DNA from: Catonia carolina
Lineage: Eukaryota; Arthropoda; Insecta; Hemiptera; Achilidae
Direction of reading: 5' to 3'
Assembly: GCA_035578175.1 (NCBI GenBank)
Contig: JAQMRL010000002.1
Coordinates: forward strand, 98,186,748-98,250,747
Length of the DNA stretch: 64,000 nucleotides
The notes under the pieces were generated by a model that was not told where the DNA came from, did not search any database, and saw nothing but the letters and a program-made list of their open reading frames with translations. Positions 1-11,429 of the stretch are shown here, piece after piece. The position numbers and the translations under genes were made by a program. Each line of letters opens with the position of its first letter. The first letter of the stretch is position 1.

Positions 1-516
1 TACCCAATACGATCTAAAATTGTGATAGACAACAAAGTATTGGAGCAAGTGTCTCAATTCACATATCTGGGCTGTGACATAAGTTACAAAGATGAAATGG
101 ATGTGGAAAAGAAAATAGGAAAGTTCCAAATGATTTGTGGAAGTATCAGTAGGACATTGACGAAAAAAGCTACCACAAACACAATAATGAAATTCTATAA
201 AACAATGGCAGCTCCAATACTCCTCTATGGTAGTGAATCTTGGGTCACATCAAAAACACTTGAGAGTAAAGTGCAGGCAGCGGAGATGAAATTTCTTCGC
301 AGAACTAAGGGCTGTGACAGGAGAGATCACATCAGGAATGAGGAAATAAGGAGGGAGCTGAACATCTTCTGCCTGAATGAGAGAGTTGCATCGTATCGCC
401 AACAGTGGAAAGAACATGTTGAACGAATGTCAGCCGATAGGCTTCCACTAAAAATTTACAAGTATCAACCGGTAGGCAAAAGAGGTATAGGCAGGCCACG
501 GAAAAGGTGGCAATGA
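1..516 (+). pseudogene. 3' end of a non-LTR retrotransposon RT ORF (cut by window edge)
   Basis: The frame is open from base 1 to the stop at 514-516, so the ORF starts outside the window. The product is the C-terminal part of a LINE reverse transcriptase polyprotein, downstream of the catalytic palm. It has the post-RT block 'YLGCDIS' near residue 17 of the printed frame, a thumb/connection block with 'ILLYGSESW', then 'AAEMKFLRRTKGC' and a basic tail ending 'RGIGRPRKRW'. These blocks are typical of RT C-termini in RTE/CR1-like insect LINEs. No YADD motif or endonuclease is visible because they would lie upstream. There are no internal stops in the visible part, so the copy may be fairly young. 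A matching but broken copy lies at 3723-4108. Confidence 0.85.
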
Positions 517-690
517 TTGTACCATAAAGAAAAAAAAACAAATGTTATAAGATAGACTTAAATTTATCATTGATAAAATATGAATTACATATTTAATATA
601 GATGTTTTCTAAAATTATTAATATAAGCTGCATGTGAGTCGGAACAGGCCATGGCCTAATCCCTGTTTGAAAGAAGAAGAAGAAGAAGAA
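517..690 (+). mobile_element. LINE-type 3' end with palindrome and (GAA)n tail
   Basis: After the RT stop, about 120 bp of AT-rich DNA leads to a perfect 12-bp palindrome at 646-657 (AGGCCATGGCCT) in the context GAAC-palindrome-AATCC, then an (AAG/GAA)n run at about 670-690. The copy ending near 4130 has the same GAAC/AATCC context, a different but still self-complementary stem, and the same GAA tail. I read this as the element's 3' recognition end. Whether the DNA at 517-640 belongs to the same element is less certain. Confidence 0.6.
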
Positions 691-699
691 AATAAAGAG

Positions 700-1780
700 G
701 TCTAAAATAAAGATTAATGATAATAATACATAAAGTTAATAAAAACGAGAATACGGTAAGAATTTTGTTTACAGAGAAGTTCTATAAAAACTAATTTACA
801 TTTTGTTCGGGTTTTTCCGCACGGTTTACCTAGTTACTCCGTTAATCAAGCATTGACTGTATTATTTTAAGATTAGCAGGAAAATTAATGTGGTTTGTCT
901 TCCAGTTATTTGTTAGTGTTATTAAGCCCTTGCAGTTTAGGATAATGAGGTTCAGTATTCTTACTAACGACGAACTAGTACAAAATTATATAAGAACTAT
1001 TTGTTGATTAACGGCCCTACGGTAAATTTCCTTTTAATATTCAGGAACATAAGTAACTCATCAAAAATTTCTGAAAGTTGATGTTAAGTGAACTTCGGAA
1101 TAGGGATTCGTTTTATGTTCATGGTAGATGCAAATAAAGCAGAAAAATGTAATTTGTAATAAGGTCAAACATCTGTTACACTTTAGAAAGTCATAAAAAG
1201 TTTGAAAGATACCACACGTGCCGTATCTTATTAAAAATAAAAATGTAAGGTATTATCTGTTCGATAAAAATATTGTTAAAGCTATTGCAGTCAATAATGA
1301 ATAAAGTTAATTATTGTTTGTTTCGTGTATTGAAAAACAAATAGCGTTGCGTCGATTTTGTTAGAATTTTTTTTATGGGTGAACTCGATGTACACCCATT
1401 CTACATGTGTATGTTTACATTTTAGCAATGGCCTGCTCGATCCTCTTTACAGCAAATTAAACTTACAGCATTTAACTTATCACATAGTCTAACCTTACAC
1501 GGTGAAAGCCGAATCATGCCGTACAAAAACCCCAATTGGTTCTGGAAACAGGAATTTTGTTGATATCAGTACGAATCACCTGTAGAAGGGGAGATATTAC
1601 TGAATATGTGTTAATATGTGAATATGTGAAAATATGTTGTAGGTAAAATGTATTTCTTAAAACAAAATAGTGCGACCTTTTTGAATTTTTTGGAGGTTTG
1701 CATAAATTTCTGAGTAGATATCGGGTATGACATAATTTTTTGGATGTCTGAAGTGTACATAATTTTAAAAAATTTTAAAA
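700..1780. other. Unassigned AT-rich DNA
   Basis: No coding region or RNA gene is supported here. The sequence is AT-rich with short homopolymer runs and no recognisable repeat boundary before the repeat C copy that begins near 1780. Confidence 0.5.
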
Positions 1781-2440
1781 AGGTAATATTAAGGGATGAT
1801 ATCATATTGTAGGGAGGTACTGTACCGTAGGTCAAAAATTCGTCAACCGGAAATAGTAGTTTGATCGTGCGATTTTTCAATATCACCTTATTTACTTCTT
1901 TTTTTATGCTATACAAGATAGGGTAAGCACCACGTCTGCTGAAATTTTTAACGGCGCTGTACTTTCGTGGTAATTTTTTTAAGAATACGGCGTTAATTTG
2001 CATTTAAGGGCAAAAGTGTAGGAATTAAGAAACCTACAACATCTAGTTCAAACTTTTTTCCACAATCCATAGTTTAGCGTCAATTGGTGATTTTCTGTAT
2101 TTTGCTCATTAAAATAGGTAAAAAATGGATTATTTTTTTAAGATTCGGCCTTAGTAGCTAGCTTATACATTTGAAACAAAAAGTATATGGAACTAAATTT
2201 ATAGAAAATCTAAAACCTACTACTTTTATTGTTAATCATTTTTCTACAGAGCATAGTTTAGCATCATTTAGTAATTTTTCATATTTTTAAGTTGTACCGT
2301 GGTTGAATTTCATTTTTGGTAATTCTCTCATATTAAAATTATAGGCTATGTTTTTAATTTTACATGGTTTACTCATGATAAGTTATATTGTTCATTATTT
2401 TCGTTGGCAAGAGAAAGTCGTGTTATTGTAGTTCTAAGAT
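1780..2440 (+). repeat. Repeat family C, copy 1 (5' part missing)
   Basis: This matches, block by block, the sequences at 16685-17320, 34310-35095 (inverted) and 56460-57400. The shared blocks in order are: 'accggaaatagtagttt'; 'tttatgctatacaaga'; 'cacgtctgctgaaatt'; 'tggcctta/ggccttagta'; two 'catagtttagc' blocks; and a terminal 'ggcaagagaaagt' block near 2405. The upstream block that carries a microsatellite in the other copies is absent. Coding potential is not evident. The superfamily is unknown. Confidence 0.6.
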
Positions 2441-3720
2441 TACCTCGTGCAAACAAACAATTGTGAAAATACTTCTTTGTTATATTTGTGTAGATATGTA
2501 CATACTCGTTTGTACAGATGAATATCTGAATTGAACTCAGGACTCTCGTCTGAAGTCTTTGGCCATCGAAGTGGTTTGTTTTCATTATAAAATCTAAGTT
2601 TCACTTTACCTAGATTGCAGCTTTATAATTTTTAAATAGTTCAGCTTATTTATTTATTAATTAATTTAACTGTCTTGTGTTTTGTTTTCTTTCTAGTATA
2701 TTGCTTAGCGTTTAATATTTTAAATAATACAGAGAAACACGTTATTCCTGTGAGTACAGTGCAAAGTAAAAGATTACGTTGTTACTTATCCGACTCTTCT
2801 ACGCTGGTTGCAGTTTTAAATTCGTTTACTTTTTGTATTATCACCTATCTGTTAGTTAGAGATCTGTTAGAGAAATTTGGATTAAACAACGTAAAACTTT
2901 TTTCAAAAATTTGTGTCATTATATTTGTTTTTATGAAACTTTTGTGTACAATAACTGAAGCGTGAAAGTTTTGAGCGCAAAATATTTAAGTGTTAACACT
3001 CAATCGGAAGAATAATGGAGATTACTGATGTTAAATCGAATCCAGGATCTCCGCTTTGTAGTTCCGCGTGATCTATCGCTCTGAAACATTCTGTTATGGA
3101 GACAGCTCCATTAAAATTCTATTGTAATCAAATTTTCTTAAGAGAATTATGGTGTATTCTATTTGAAAGGTTTGGGGATGGTCAGCAATTTGTTGAGCGT
3201 TGAGGTTTCGGGACAGGAGATAAATGAAATGGGGTAGCTACAGCTCTTAAGATAAGAAAAATGTTTTTGCCCTTTTAAAATAGGGATGTTCTGTTTGTTA
3301 TTGATAATGCTTTTGTGTGATATTTTTTTCGTATTCACTAAACAAAAGCTTTTTTCTCAATTGTAAGTAATGTTTTCATTATTTTACTTTCACGGAAAGT
3401 CAATATTTATGACTTTCTGTTAAATAAAAAAAAAATATGTAGATATTGAATAAATAATTAAGCAAAAATTAAGAATTAATAAGTTAAATATTTAAGCTTA
3501 CAGAATTTTTAGAAAATTGACGATTAGATTACACGTGTTGAAAGAAAGACTGAAAGGATAATGGAAAAATTGGAGTACAAGTATTGCAAATAGTAATTTT
3601 CTGATGGCTGATTATTTACTTGAAAGTCTTTCATGAAGAGCGGAAGTTGACCGAGGATAGACGAGAGCAAAAGGAAATTTAGGTTCAAATTTATCTATAT
3701 AACCAACTATTATTATTACA
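2440..3720. other. Unassigned DNA with one weak ORF
   Basis: AT-rich DNA with no repeat I could match elsewhere in the window. A 96-codon frame at 2675-2965 (+) has a good acceptor-like pyrimidine tract ending in 'ctttctag' at about 2685-2696. Its product is a low-complexity hydrophobic/basic mixture with no recognised motif, and I do not call it a gene. Confidence 0.4.
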
Positions 3721-3722
3721 TC

Positions 3723-4130
3723 TTGATCTTAAATCTATTTTTCTTTGTTCGTATCGTGATTAAATTATCTCTACTCTATGGCAGTGAAACTTGGGTGCTA
3801 TCAAAGCGAGAGGAGAGTAGATTTCAAGCATCTGAAATGAAATTTCTTCGACATACGTATGGGTGTAGTAGAGAAGATCGTTTCAGGAATGCCGAGATAA
3901 GGAAAGAACTCAGCATCTTCTCTATAAACGACAAGCTATCTCAGAACAGAATGCAGTGGTTAGAGTATTTAAACAGAATGAGAGGGAGGATATGATACCT
4001 AAGCAGAAACCGGGCTATAAGCCGGAGGGCAGGAGTGAACGAGGGCGCCCGAGAAAGAGATGGGCAGATTTGAGAGGTTTGGAACAGGCAGAGATGCCTA
4101 ATCCTTGAAAGGCAGAAGAAGAAGAAGACT
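3723..4130 (+). pseudogene. Broken LINE RT C-terminus and 3' end
   Basis: This is a degraded relative of the element at 1-690. Frame 3723-3995 carries 'LLYGSETWVLS', 'ASEMKFLRHTYGCSREDRFRN' in two blocks, and 'AEIRKELSIFSINDKL', matching the first copy through its 'ELNIFCLNER' block. A frameshift at about 3990 moves the reading frame. From 3992 a second frame reads on through 'RSERGRPRKRWADLRGLEQ' to a stop at 4106-4108. The 3' end has a hairpin at 4086-4099 (AGGCA, loop GAGA, TGCCT) followed by AATCC and a (GAA)n tail to about 4129, exactly where the first copy has its palindrome and tail. The 5' part of the element is missing. Confidence 0.8.
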
Positions 4131-4177
4131 ATTATTATTACAATTCAAATAAATAAAATGCAATAAAAAGTAATACC

Positions 4178-4335
4178 ACTGTGCTCGCCTACGAAGTGAA
4201 AGTTCTCTCGGATTCAATTCAGGACTTGGGTCTTGAAACGATGGACCTTGCAATTCAGAAACATACCGTTCCAATTCCATAAAAAACCGTAGTTGCTAAC
4301 GACTAAGTTACTGATGCGACTTTAAAAAAGCAAAA
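4178..4335 (+). mobile_element. Degenerate tRNA-type SINE (family D)
   Basis: A weak tRNA-like head with a B-box-like 'ggattcaattc' near 4210 is followed by a tail 'gctaacgactaagtta...gcgactttaaa' ending near 4335. The tail matches those at 19500-19568, 37030-37090 (inverted), 39300-39385 and 49815-49870 (inverted). It inserted just behind the LINE tail. Confidence 0.45.
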
Positions 4336-4405
4336 ATATAATGTTTTTATATTAACCTTTTTATTTAATGGTTAAATTTAATTTAGTTTAACCTTTTATT
4401 TTATA

Positions 4406-4560
4406 TTGGGTGATGATGCCTACATAACCCTTAGCTTTGTAAGATGATGATGATATGAGGTGATTATGATGACGATAAAATACTAGACCTGACGGGAAAC
4501 GAACCGGGAACCAGAAACCAGAAGGTATAGATACAATCCAGTTGCCCTGACCACTGCTCC
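4406..4560 (-). mobile_element. tRNA-headed SINE fragment (family E), inverted
   Basis: On the minus strand a tRNA-like head starts near 4560 with A-box-like 'agtggtcagggcaac', then B-box-like 'ggttcccggttcgtttcccg', then a 'caggtctagtattttatc' linker. A body follows that includes 'atcatcacccaata' at the low-coordinate end. The same linker and body are seen in direct orientation at 11435-11555. Copies are diverged. Confidence 0.55.
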
Positions 4561-5685
4561 AATTTTCAGAAGTTCAGCTTTCAGATAGCTAATTTAACTT
4601 ATAATTTATTAATTGGTCTGGAATCATCCACAAAGCTAAATTGTGCGTTGATTATAGTGATAAAAAGAACCTGTAGTGATTATCTCGTATAGCGATAAGA
4701 AGCCTACAGTAAAATACTGTTTAATATCTTTAGCTATAAAGTTATTTTCCAAAAAACTGTCTAGTTATATTTAGCTCTTCGGGCCAGCCCAATCAGTCAG
4801 CCGGTAAAAAGTCGCTGTTATTTGTTTAGTAACTCCGGTTGGCAAGCGACTTTTATGGTGACTAGCTGACAGCCATCCGTGAACAAACTGTACTGGGTGT
4901 CCCTGTTCAAACTCATGTCTAATTCACGACAAAAATACAACGAAAAGCTGCAATCAAATTGGGTGGTTGTCGATACTGTACCCGATGATAAATAAAGCAA
5001 AAAAGTTATATTTAACGTGGTTAAAAAATACGGAGTAAAGATGACAAATATTAAACCTTGCAATGTATTTGGAATATTTCCTAAAGTGAATTTAAGTGGT
5101 TTTAAAACATCAAAATATTCTTATAGGTACAGTTGTTGAGTTTTAATGGTTGCTCTGACCTTGGAAACACCGCGTATTTTATCAATGGAGTGGGTAGCAG
5201 TGCAGGGTTATTATCGTACATTTCTACAGATATTGTACACACATTAATTACAACAAAAATCATTCATTCCGTTGAGAAGTGGTTGTTCGATTGCTTATTA
5301 CTTTGAAATGGTAGTTATATTATATCCTATATCTATCTTTCAAATGAAATGTTATATTCAATTTCGAATTTACATAGTGAGTGTATATTCACCAACGCGG
5401 ACTATGTTTTTAGTTAGACTAGTTGCAGCTAGGCTCGGCTGGGCGACAGACACCATTTAACCTCACGGATTGTACTGATGGTTAGTCACGAAATGAACTT
5501 TGTGACGAAGTGTAAGAGGGGGAACAATCTACTGCGCATGCCCAGTTTCTCTATTACAATCCTAAAAACATACTGACATTCGTAGCTCATTGGAATATGC
5601 AGTCCTTATTTTAATACGCGACGAGTGATACAGGAAATTGTTTTGATTTGGCTATTCTGTTTTTACGTTTTAGGCTACATTTGTA
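4560..5685. other. Unassigned DNA
   Basis: No gene, RNA or matched repeat was recognised. ORFs here are short and without motifs. The stretch ends at the T-run (poly-A of the inverted LINE) near 5690. Confidence 0.5.
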
Positions 5686-5689
5686 TAAA

Positions 5690-8290
5690 TTTTTTTTTTC
5701 AAAATAACATTATTTGCAATCAGTTTTTTAAAAATAAACTATAAGCAAATCTTTTGAATGTACAAATCACAAGTTGAGGCCTCATTACCCTGAGTACCTC
5801 TCATTACATCAATTATTCATGTGTTCAAAGAGAAAATTACTATGTACAAAGATATTTACATTTTACAATATAGAATACTTTTCACTAAAATTTTATATGC
5901 ATTTAAACTCTTTCAGACAAGTCCAAAACATGGTAACGTTTCAGGCGCCTAACTTCTTGTGCATTATTTAGAAGATTTATGGCTAATTCGTTTTCGTGGC
6001 TTTCAAGTCTTGCCTGATATTTTCTATTAAAACGCCTGACCTCGTCCATTACATCAGGAAGGTTGCAATAATGTTGTATTTCTGCATTCCTTGCAAACCA
6101 TGGTGCCCTTGTTGTAGCCCGAAGAACCTTATTTTGGAACCTTTGAATTATCTCTATGTTACTTCTGCTGGTAGTTCCCCAAAGTTGAACGCCGTACAAC
6201 CAGACTGGTTTTAGTAACATTTTGTAAAGCAGCAACTTATTCTCAAGAGAGAGTGAAGAGTTCCCACCAATCAGCCAGTACATCCTTTTGTATTTCAGAT
6301 TTAATTCGTTCCTCTTCATTCTCACATGGGTTTTCCAAGTTAACCGCCTGTCAAGATGCATACCCAGGTACTTTACAACTTCACTTTGTGGTAAATCAAC
6401 ACCTCCAAGTTTTACTGGTGGACAAGTATTCCTCCGCATTGCAAATGTAACATGCTGCGATTTTGCAGTATTGATCTTTACTCTCCATTTTTGAAGCCAT
6501 GGTTGGATTTGGTCTAAACATTCCTGAAGTTTATTTGAAGCAACTATAGGATCTCCACTTTTAGCAAGCAAGGCCTTATCGTCAGCAAATGTAGCTTGAA
6601 CTACCCCTTCAGTTGTTGGCAAGTCTGCCTCATACAATGAATACAAATACGGGCCTAGAACTGAACCCTGAGGTACTCCAGAGGTAATGTACCTAGAAGA
6701 TGACAGCTCGTCCTGGTATTTCACTTGAAAAAACCGATTTTCCAGATAAGATCGTAAAATCAAAAAGAAAGGTTGGCTTAACGTTCTTTTAACTTTGTAT
6801 AATAAGCCGACATGCCAAATTTTGTCAAAAGCCTGTTCAGCATCTAAAAAACCAGCAGAACAATACATTCCTTCCTCCAAACTGTCTGTAACCACTTTTA
6901 CTACTCTATGTATTTGTTCAATCGTTGAATGGCCCTTCCGAAACCCAAACTGATGGTCTGGTATCAATTTACATTCAGTCAAAACTGGTTGCAGTCTTTT
7001 TAAAAAAAGCTTTTCAAAAACTTTAGATAATACCGGCAATAAACTAATCGGTCTGTATGATGAAGCTAAATCTGGTGGTTTATTAGGTTTCAAAATCATT
7101 ATTATGGTGGAAAGCTTCCACTGTAATGGATAATGGGTAATCCTGAGTACACTGTTAAACAAGGAAGTTATAAATACTATTCCTTTTCTTGGGAGATTTT
7201 TTAGGAGTTTGGGTGTTATCATGTCATAACCGGATGCCTTTCTTAATTTTAAACTCTTAATAATTGTCATAACTTCTCTCACCCTAAATGGTTTAATTGG
7301 CATGCTCATTGGAAGTGGACTGTCTAAAAATTCATTGATTTCAGTTTCATCTACATTAGGATCAGCCTGATATGGTTTAAAAACACCTGAGAGATGTTCG
7401 GCAAAAACTTCTGCTTTTTCTTTACTGTTTTTTGCCCAGTCACCATTTCGGTTTCTGATAGGTGGAATAGACTGAATCGGGCGTTTAAAATTTTTAGTTA
7501 TTTTCCATAGAGAGTATTCATCAGTATTAGTAGCAGTCAAACTTTGCAACTGCTCCTGAAAGGTGTCATTTTTAATTTGACGTAAAAGTGCTTTAAGTTC
7601 TTGTGTGGCCCTGTTAAAAATTCTTTTGTCATTCGGATTTCTTGTATTATGCCAAACTCTCCTGAGTCGTCTTTTCTCCAAAATCTTTTCTCTGACTTCC
7701 CTTGGGTAATTTGTGCTATATTGTTCTGTTGATTTATTTTTAATCGTGGATAGTCGTGCAGCCTTATGCAAAATTTTTGTAAAATATTCAGTGGCTTCAT
7801 CTATATCATCTGATGTTTCTAACTGCAAATTTAAATTTATATTTTCTTCAATCCATAACTGAAAAGCATTCCAATCAGTACGATTGTTATGTAATGATGG
7901 GTTTGATTGCTTTAACACTACATCAGTACTGACTGTAGCAATAATGGGACTATGGTCTGAAGAACCGTCAAAAGAACTCTCACAATTTACATAAAATTTT
8001 GATATGTCTTTAGTAATGAAGAAATCCAACAGATCTGGTATTTTAGTCCTATCTGTTGGCCAGTACGTCGGTTGTCCCGTGGACATTGTGCCAAAATTCT
8101 GGGTATCGGTACACAGTTTTAATTCTCGTCCACGAGGATTTATCAGACGAGAACCCCAATGAACATGCTTCGAGTTCCAGTCACTACCTGCTATAAATCT
8201 CTGTCCTAAAGTTTCAAAAAAATCTAAAAACATTTGCTGAGCGATTCTGTGTCTTGGTGGGCAGTACACAGAAGAAATTTGGATAAATGA
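5690..8290 (-). mobile_element. 5'-truncated Jockey-clade LINE
   Basis: This inverted non-LTR retrotransposon consists of a 788-codon ORF, a 3' UTR of about 200 bp (5700-5902) and a poly-A tail seen as a T-run at about 5690-5701. The 5' end is lost inside the endonuclease: homology starts a few codons before 'YCPPRH' (near 8290), so the N-terminal endonuclease motifs and ORF1 are missing. This is the usual 5' truncation of target-primed insertion. A 6-bp 'ataaat' occurs on both sides but is too short and AT-rich to be sure it is the target duplication. Segments like its 3' UTR occur at 19702-20016 and 37605-38332. Confidence 0.85.
5903..8269 (-). CDS. Endonuclease-reverse transcriptase of Jockey-like LINE, truncated N-terminus
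   Basis: This 788-residue frame has no internal stop. Residues 2-110 are the C-terminal half of an apurinic-type endonuclease: 'YCPPRH' at the start, 'GSDWNSKHVHWGSRL' around residues 28-42, 'PTYWPTD' around 67-73, and the catalytic 'SDHSPI' at 104-109. The reverse transcriptase follows: 'SYRPISLLPVLSKVFEKL' near 404-421, 'FLDAEQAFDK' near 474-483 (catalytic Asp), 'GVPQGSVLGP' at 531-540 and 'FADD' at 561-564. The rest is thumb/connection, with 'VKYLGMHLDRRLTWKTH' and 'WLYGVQLWGT'. The product would nick target DNA and copy the element RNA, but this copy lacks half its endonuclease and is presumably inactive. The frame continues upstream of the listed GTG codon to a stop near 8310, so the annotated start is arbitrary. 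Confidence 0.9.
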   Translation of the reverse strand: MYCPPRHRIAQQMFLDFFETLGQRFIAGSDWNSKHVHWGSRLINPRGRELKLCTDTQNFGTMSTGQPTYWPTDRTKIPDLLDFFITKDISKFYVNCESSFDGSSDHSPIIATVSTDVVLKQSNPSLHNNRTDWNAFQLWIEENINLNLQLETSDDIDEATEYFTKILHKAARLSTIKNKSTEQYSTNYPREVREKILEKRRLRRVWHNTRNPNDKRIFNRATQELKALLRQIKNDTFQEQLQSLTATNTDEYSLWKITKNFKRPIQSIPPIRNRNGDWAKNSKEKAEVFAEHLSGVFKPYQADPNVDETEINEFLDSPLPMSMPIKPFRVREVMTIIKSLKLRKASGYDMITPKLLKNLPRKGIVFITSLFNSVLRITHYPLQWKLSTIIMILKPNKPPDLASSYRPISLLPVLSKVFEKLFLKRLQPVLTECKLIPDHQFGFRKGHSTIEQIHRVVKVVTDSLEEGMYCSAGFLDAEQAFDKIWHVGLLYKVKRTLSQPFFLILRSYLENRFFQVKYQDELSSSRYITSGVPQGSVLGPYLYSLYEADLPTTEGVVQATFADDKALLAKSGDPIVASNKLQECLDQIQPWLQKWRVKINTAKSQHVTFAMRRNTCPPVKLGGVDLPQSEVVKYLGMHLDRRLTWKTHVRMKRNELNLKYKRMYWLIGGNSSLSLENKLLLYKMLLKPVWLYGVQLWGTTSRSNIEIIQRFQNKVLRATTRAPWFARNAEIQHYCNLPDVMDEVRRFNRKYQARLESHENELAINLLNNAQEVRRLKRYHVLDLSERV

Positions 8291-8309
8291 AAGTATTTTA
8301 ATTTGTTAA

Positions 8310-9590
8310 AACTCATTCCGTTTCTTTTCATTTTAATTCTTCACATTTTATTCATTATTCTGTAGTGTTGTTATAAATTAGTTATCTATCCGTGTATTAT
8401 AAGTTAATCATGTCGACCGTTCGAAAGCAGGGTAAAACAATTCGAAGTGCGGAACGGAATGTTATTTTAAGTGTTATTAAGTGCTGTAAAAAAGAAGCAA
8501 AAAATAAACTATAGGGGCCTATATACTACGAAGTTGCATGTTTTTAGAAATGTACGTACTACGATAGCAGCAGCGCATTGCCCACACTGAGTCCCGGGTT
8601 CATCTCGTCATTACATATCAGTACTTTTTTTTGTTTGACTTTCGTAAGCGGGAATTTGTATTTCCTGTTGACAAAATTTGTATTTCCTATGTACATCGAA
8701 ATCGGCCCAATCGTTTTAAATCTTAGGTTCATATTTATAAAATTATTGTTAATAAAAAAATAACCAGATGTTAACGTTAATAACATAGTTATAATATTGT
8801 TGAAAGTTAAAGAGTAACGCGATTTGAAGTAATTGATTATAAATATTTATTTCTTCATGTAAATTCGCAAATGTTTATACAAAAAACAACCTTATTATAA
8901 TATTTATTTTTTTGTTTGTTATTAGTCTACTAATATGCTGCGGTAACGGAAAATGGGAAATTTTCTCTTATTAAGGGATATTTCTGTTTTGAAATGAGGG
9001 AAATTTGGTATGTGTAAGGGTAGTCAATTACGGGGATCGCGTGTATTCACTACACCCTCGTGTTCAAAGTAAAAAAAAAACATGAGTGACAAATTTCATT
9101 ATGTTCGTCTCATATCATATCCTTATTTTTTGTTGTCTTATTTTTTGTGGAATTTAATTGCGTATTAGATTTTCTTAACCTTATTTTTTGTGTTAATTGT
9201 GTAATTTCATTTTTTGCTTACATTATGTTATCTCCAATAAAATAACAAAGTTTTTGGTTCGCGTAAGATTTTTTGAAATTAAATTCTTTCATAAATACAT
9301 AATTTTTATGTCAATTTTATCTGGTTTACTTTTTTGGTTAAAAAGTGTACTGTTTTTTGTGTATATTTTAACTTTAAAAAATAATAAAGTTTATATTTTA
9401 TAAGGTACCGTGTATTAATGTTTTTCAAATATTATTTTGTTATTTTTGAAAATTTGTTTCTTACGGTATTTTTGTAGTTTTTAAGACAAAGTAGGCTACA
9501 TTTTGGATTTTTTAGCAGATAATTTATAGAACTGTTTTACGAATTTTATCATAATTTTAATATACTTGGTGTAATTGTTAATGTATTGAA
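8310..9590. other. Unassigned AT-rich DNA
   Basis: No supported gene. Runs such as 'ttattttttgt' recur around 9120-9200. Short ORFs here are low-complexity. Confidence 0.5.
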
Positions 9591-9985
9591 TGCTAAGCCG
9601 AAGATTTGAGGTTTGATTCCTCGCTAGGCTCTAAAAGTGCCATTGATTTATTCTGTTCGAAATTTTTTCTATACCCACTAAAATTGCTAAATAATCTTAT
9701 GAGATTTCCATTTATTTTTTTAACTTCTTTTTTTTTGTTTTTGTTAGTTTTTCTCGAGAACGTTTAGGCCTGTATAAATAGTTTAATAAAGGTTTTTACT
9801 GTTTTTTTTAACTTTGTAAGATGAAGTTAATTTTCGTTGTTTATACAGTGTATAACTGTTTTTTGATAAATTTCTATAATATTGTGTTTATTAAGAGTAA
9901 TTGTTTTTAATGTAATGCTAAACTGTGGGTTCGATTCCTGTCTTGACTAGTGTTATTCTGTTCAAAAACTTTTCTATGCCTAGTA
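9590..9985 (+). repeat. Two degenerate tRNA-like SINE scraps
   Basis: Two related segments, near 9590-9690 and 9915-9985, each read 'atgctaa', then a B-box-like 'ggtttgattcctcg' or 'gggttcgattcctg', then a linker ending 'ttctgttc'. They look like decayed heads of one SINE family. No intact A box is seen. Confidence 0.35.
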
Positions 9986-11400
9986 ATATCGCCAATAATT
10001 TTTAGTAGTTAAAATTTTCATTAATTTTGTACTCTTATGATGTACCTATTTAAAATGTTACATATAAATATTTTTACAATGTATTTTTAATGTTCAGTCT
10101 AATATTCCATTTCCCACCCAAGGAAAATCCTTGTTCGTTGAGGGAGAGCCGTAGAGTCATTCGATCCTAATACTAAGTATTATGTGACTATAATTTTATA
10201 CGTTGACTAGGCCTGAATAATATAAAAATATTCAGTAACAATTACTTATTTTTAGCTACAATTACAGACCAATTACCATTATTATTATTATTAATAGTGT
10301 TATGCAACATTCTGTTTATAACTTTATTCATCCGATATCTAAGTATATTGTTGACCGCAAACTAAAAACAACCATAATTTTTAAAAAAATTTAAAAAACA
10401 ATTTGACGCGTCTCATGGCTGGTGGCAATTTTTAAAAAGGCTTACCTTTGATTTATGGCATCAAGTAATTTCAGTACTTACTTTTTTTGATTTCTTGACT
10501 TCCGGTTTTAGGCCACTTTCAGTCAAAACCGGAACTTCAAACCCAATTTAGGCCCACCAATGTTTTGTGTGATAACGGAACCGAAACCGTTTGTTGCTAC
10601 CTCGTGTGTTTTCTGACATCTGGGTGTGTCGGACGGGCAAAAAAATGATAAAAGACAATTTTAAAAATTTCCACCAAAAAAATATTAACCTATTATTGCA
10701 TTAAAATTATTAAAGTTAAAAAATACATGGATATATAAAAAAATATATTTATTTTTTTATTTATTAAGTACGGCAAGGATTTGCAATTTCATTTGTCGTC
10801 TTATCTACATGTGTCATATCCTTTTATGTACTCTCACGGCTTCGCTCTTGATTTCACACATTTTTTAAAAATTTATTTATATTGCAATTTTTGGAGAAGC
10901 TATTTTGTTAATTTTAATTTTTACTACTAAAATTCATTACTGCAATACAATATTATAATGTATTTTTTGTACATTTATAATTTTGCATTTATAATACAAT
11001 ATTTCTTATTTTTTCAGTTTTAAATAGGAAAAATATTTCTGCTAAACTTAGCGCCGGACCGAAAATTATAACAAAATATGCAATATAAATCATAGCACTT
11101 TGTCTCTACCATAATTTTACGCATTTTTACGTTAAATTTATTTTAATGGATGGGAAAAAATAAATAAAAAAGTTGTGGTTTTTTTAATTGTCTTTAATTT
11201 TAATTATGTGTATGTAGGCCTATTTGTGGTCTAAAATCCACCAAAAAGCTGTAATTTTGTGAAAACTCAGTTTTTACTGCGATATAATTTCTTGTCTTTT
11301 TTATTCTGAAGACGAATTTTATACTCAAAATCCTTTCGATGTCAGCGAAAAATGTTGGAAAAAATGATACGAGTTCTTTTGTTTTTCTGTTGTCTTAAAT
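9985..11400. other. Unassigned AT-rich DNA
   Basis: No gene or matched repeat. There is a short (TTA)n run near 10277. The 10490-10640 part is richer in GC but has no open frame worth calling. Confidence 0.45.
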
Positions 11401-11429
11401 TAGTGTTTTTCGTTGAAGAAAATAACTCC

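Noticed and set aside
2675..2965. 96-codon plus-strand frame after an acceptor-like tract
   Set aside because: No recognised motif, AT-driven composition and no donor at its end. A protein search could revive it.
5996..6494. Several plus-strand ORFs of 65-72 codons
   Set aside because: Shadows of the minus-strand LINE RT frame. The same applies to the plus-strand ORFs at 14273-16313.
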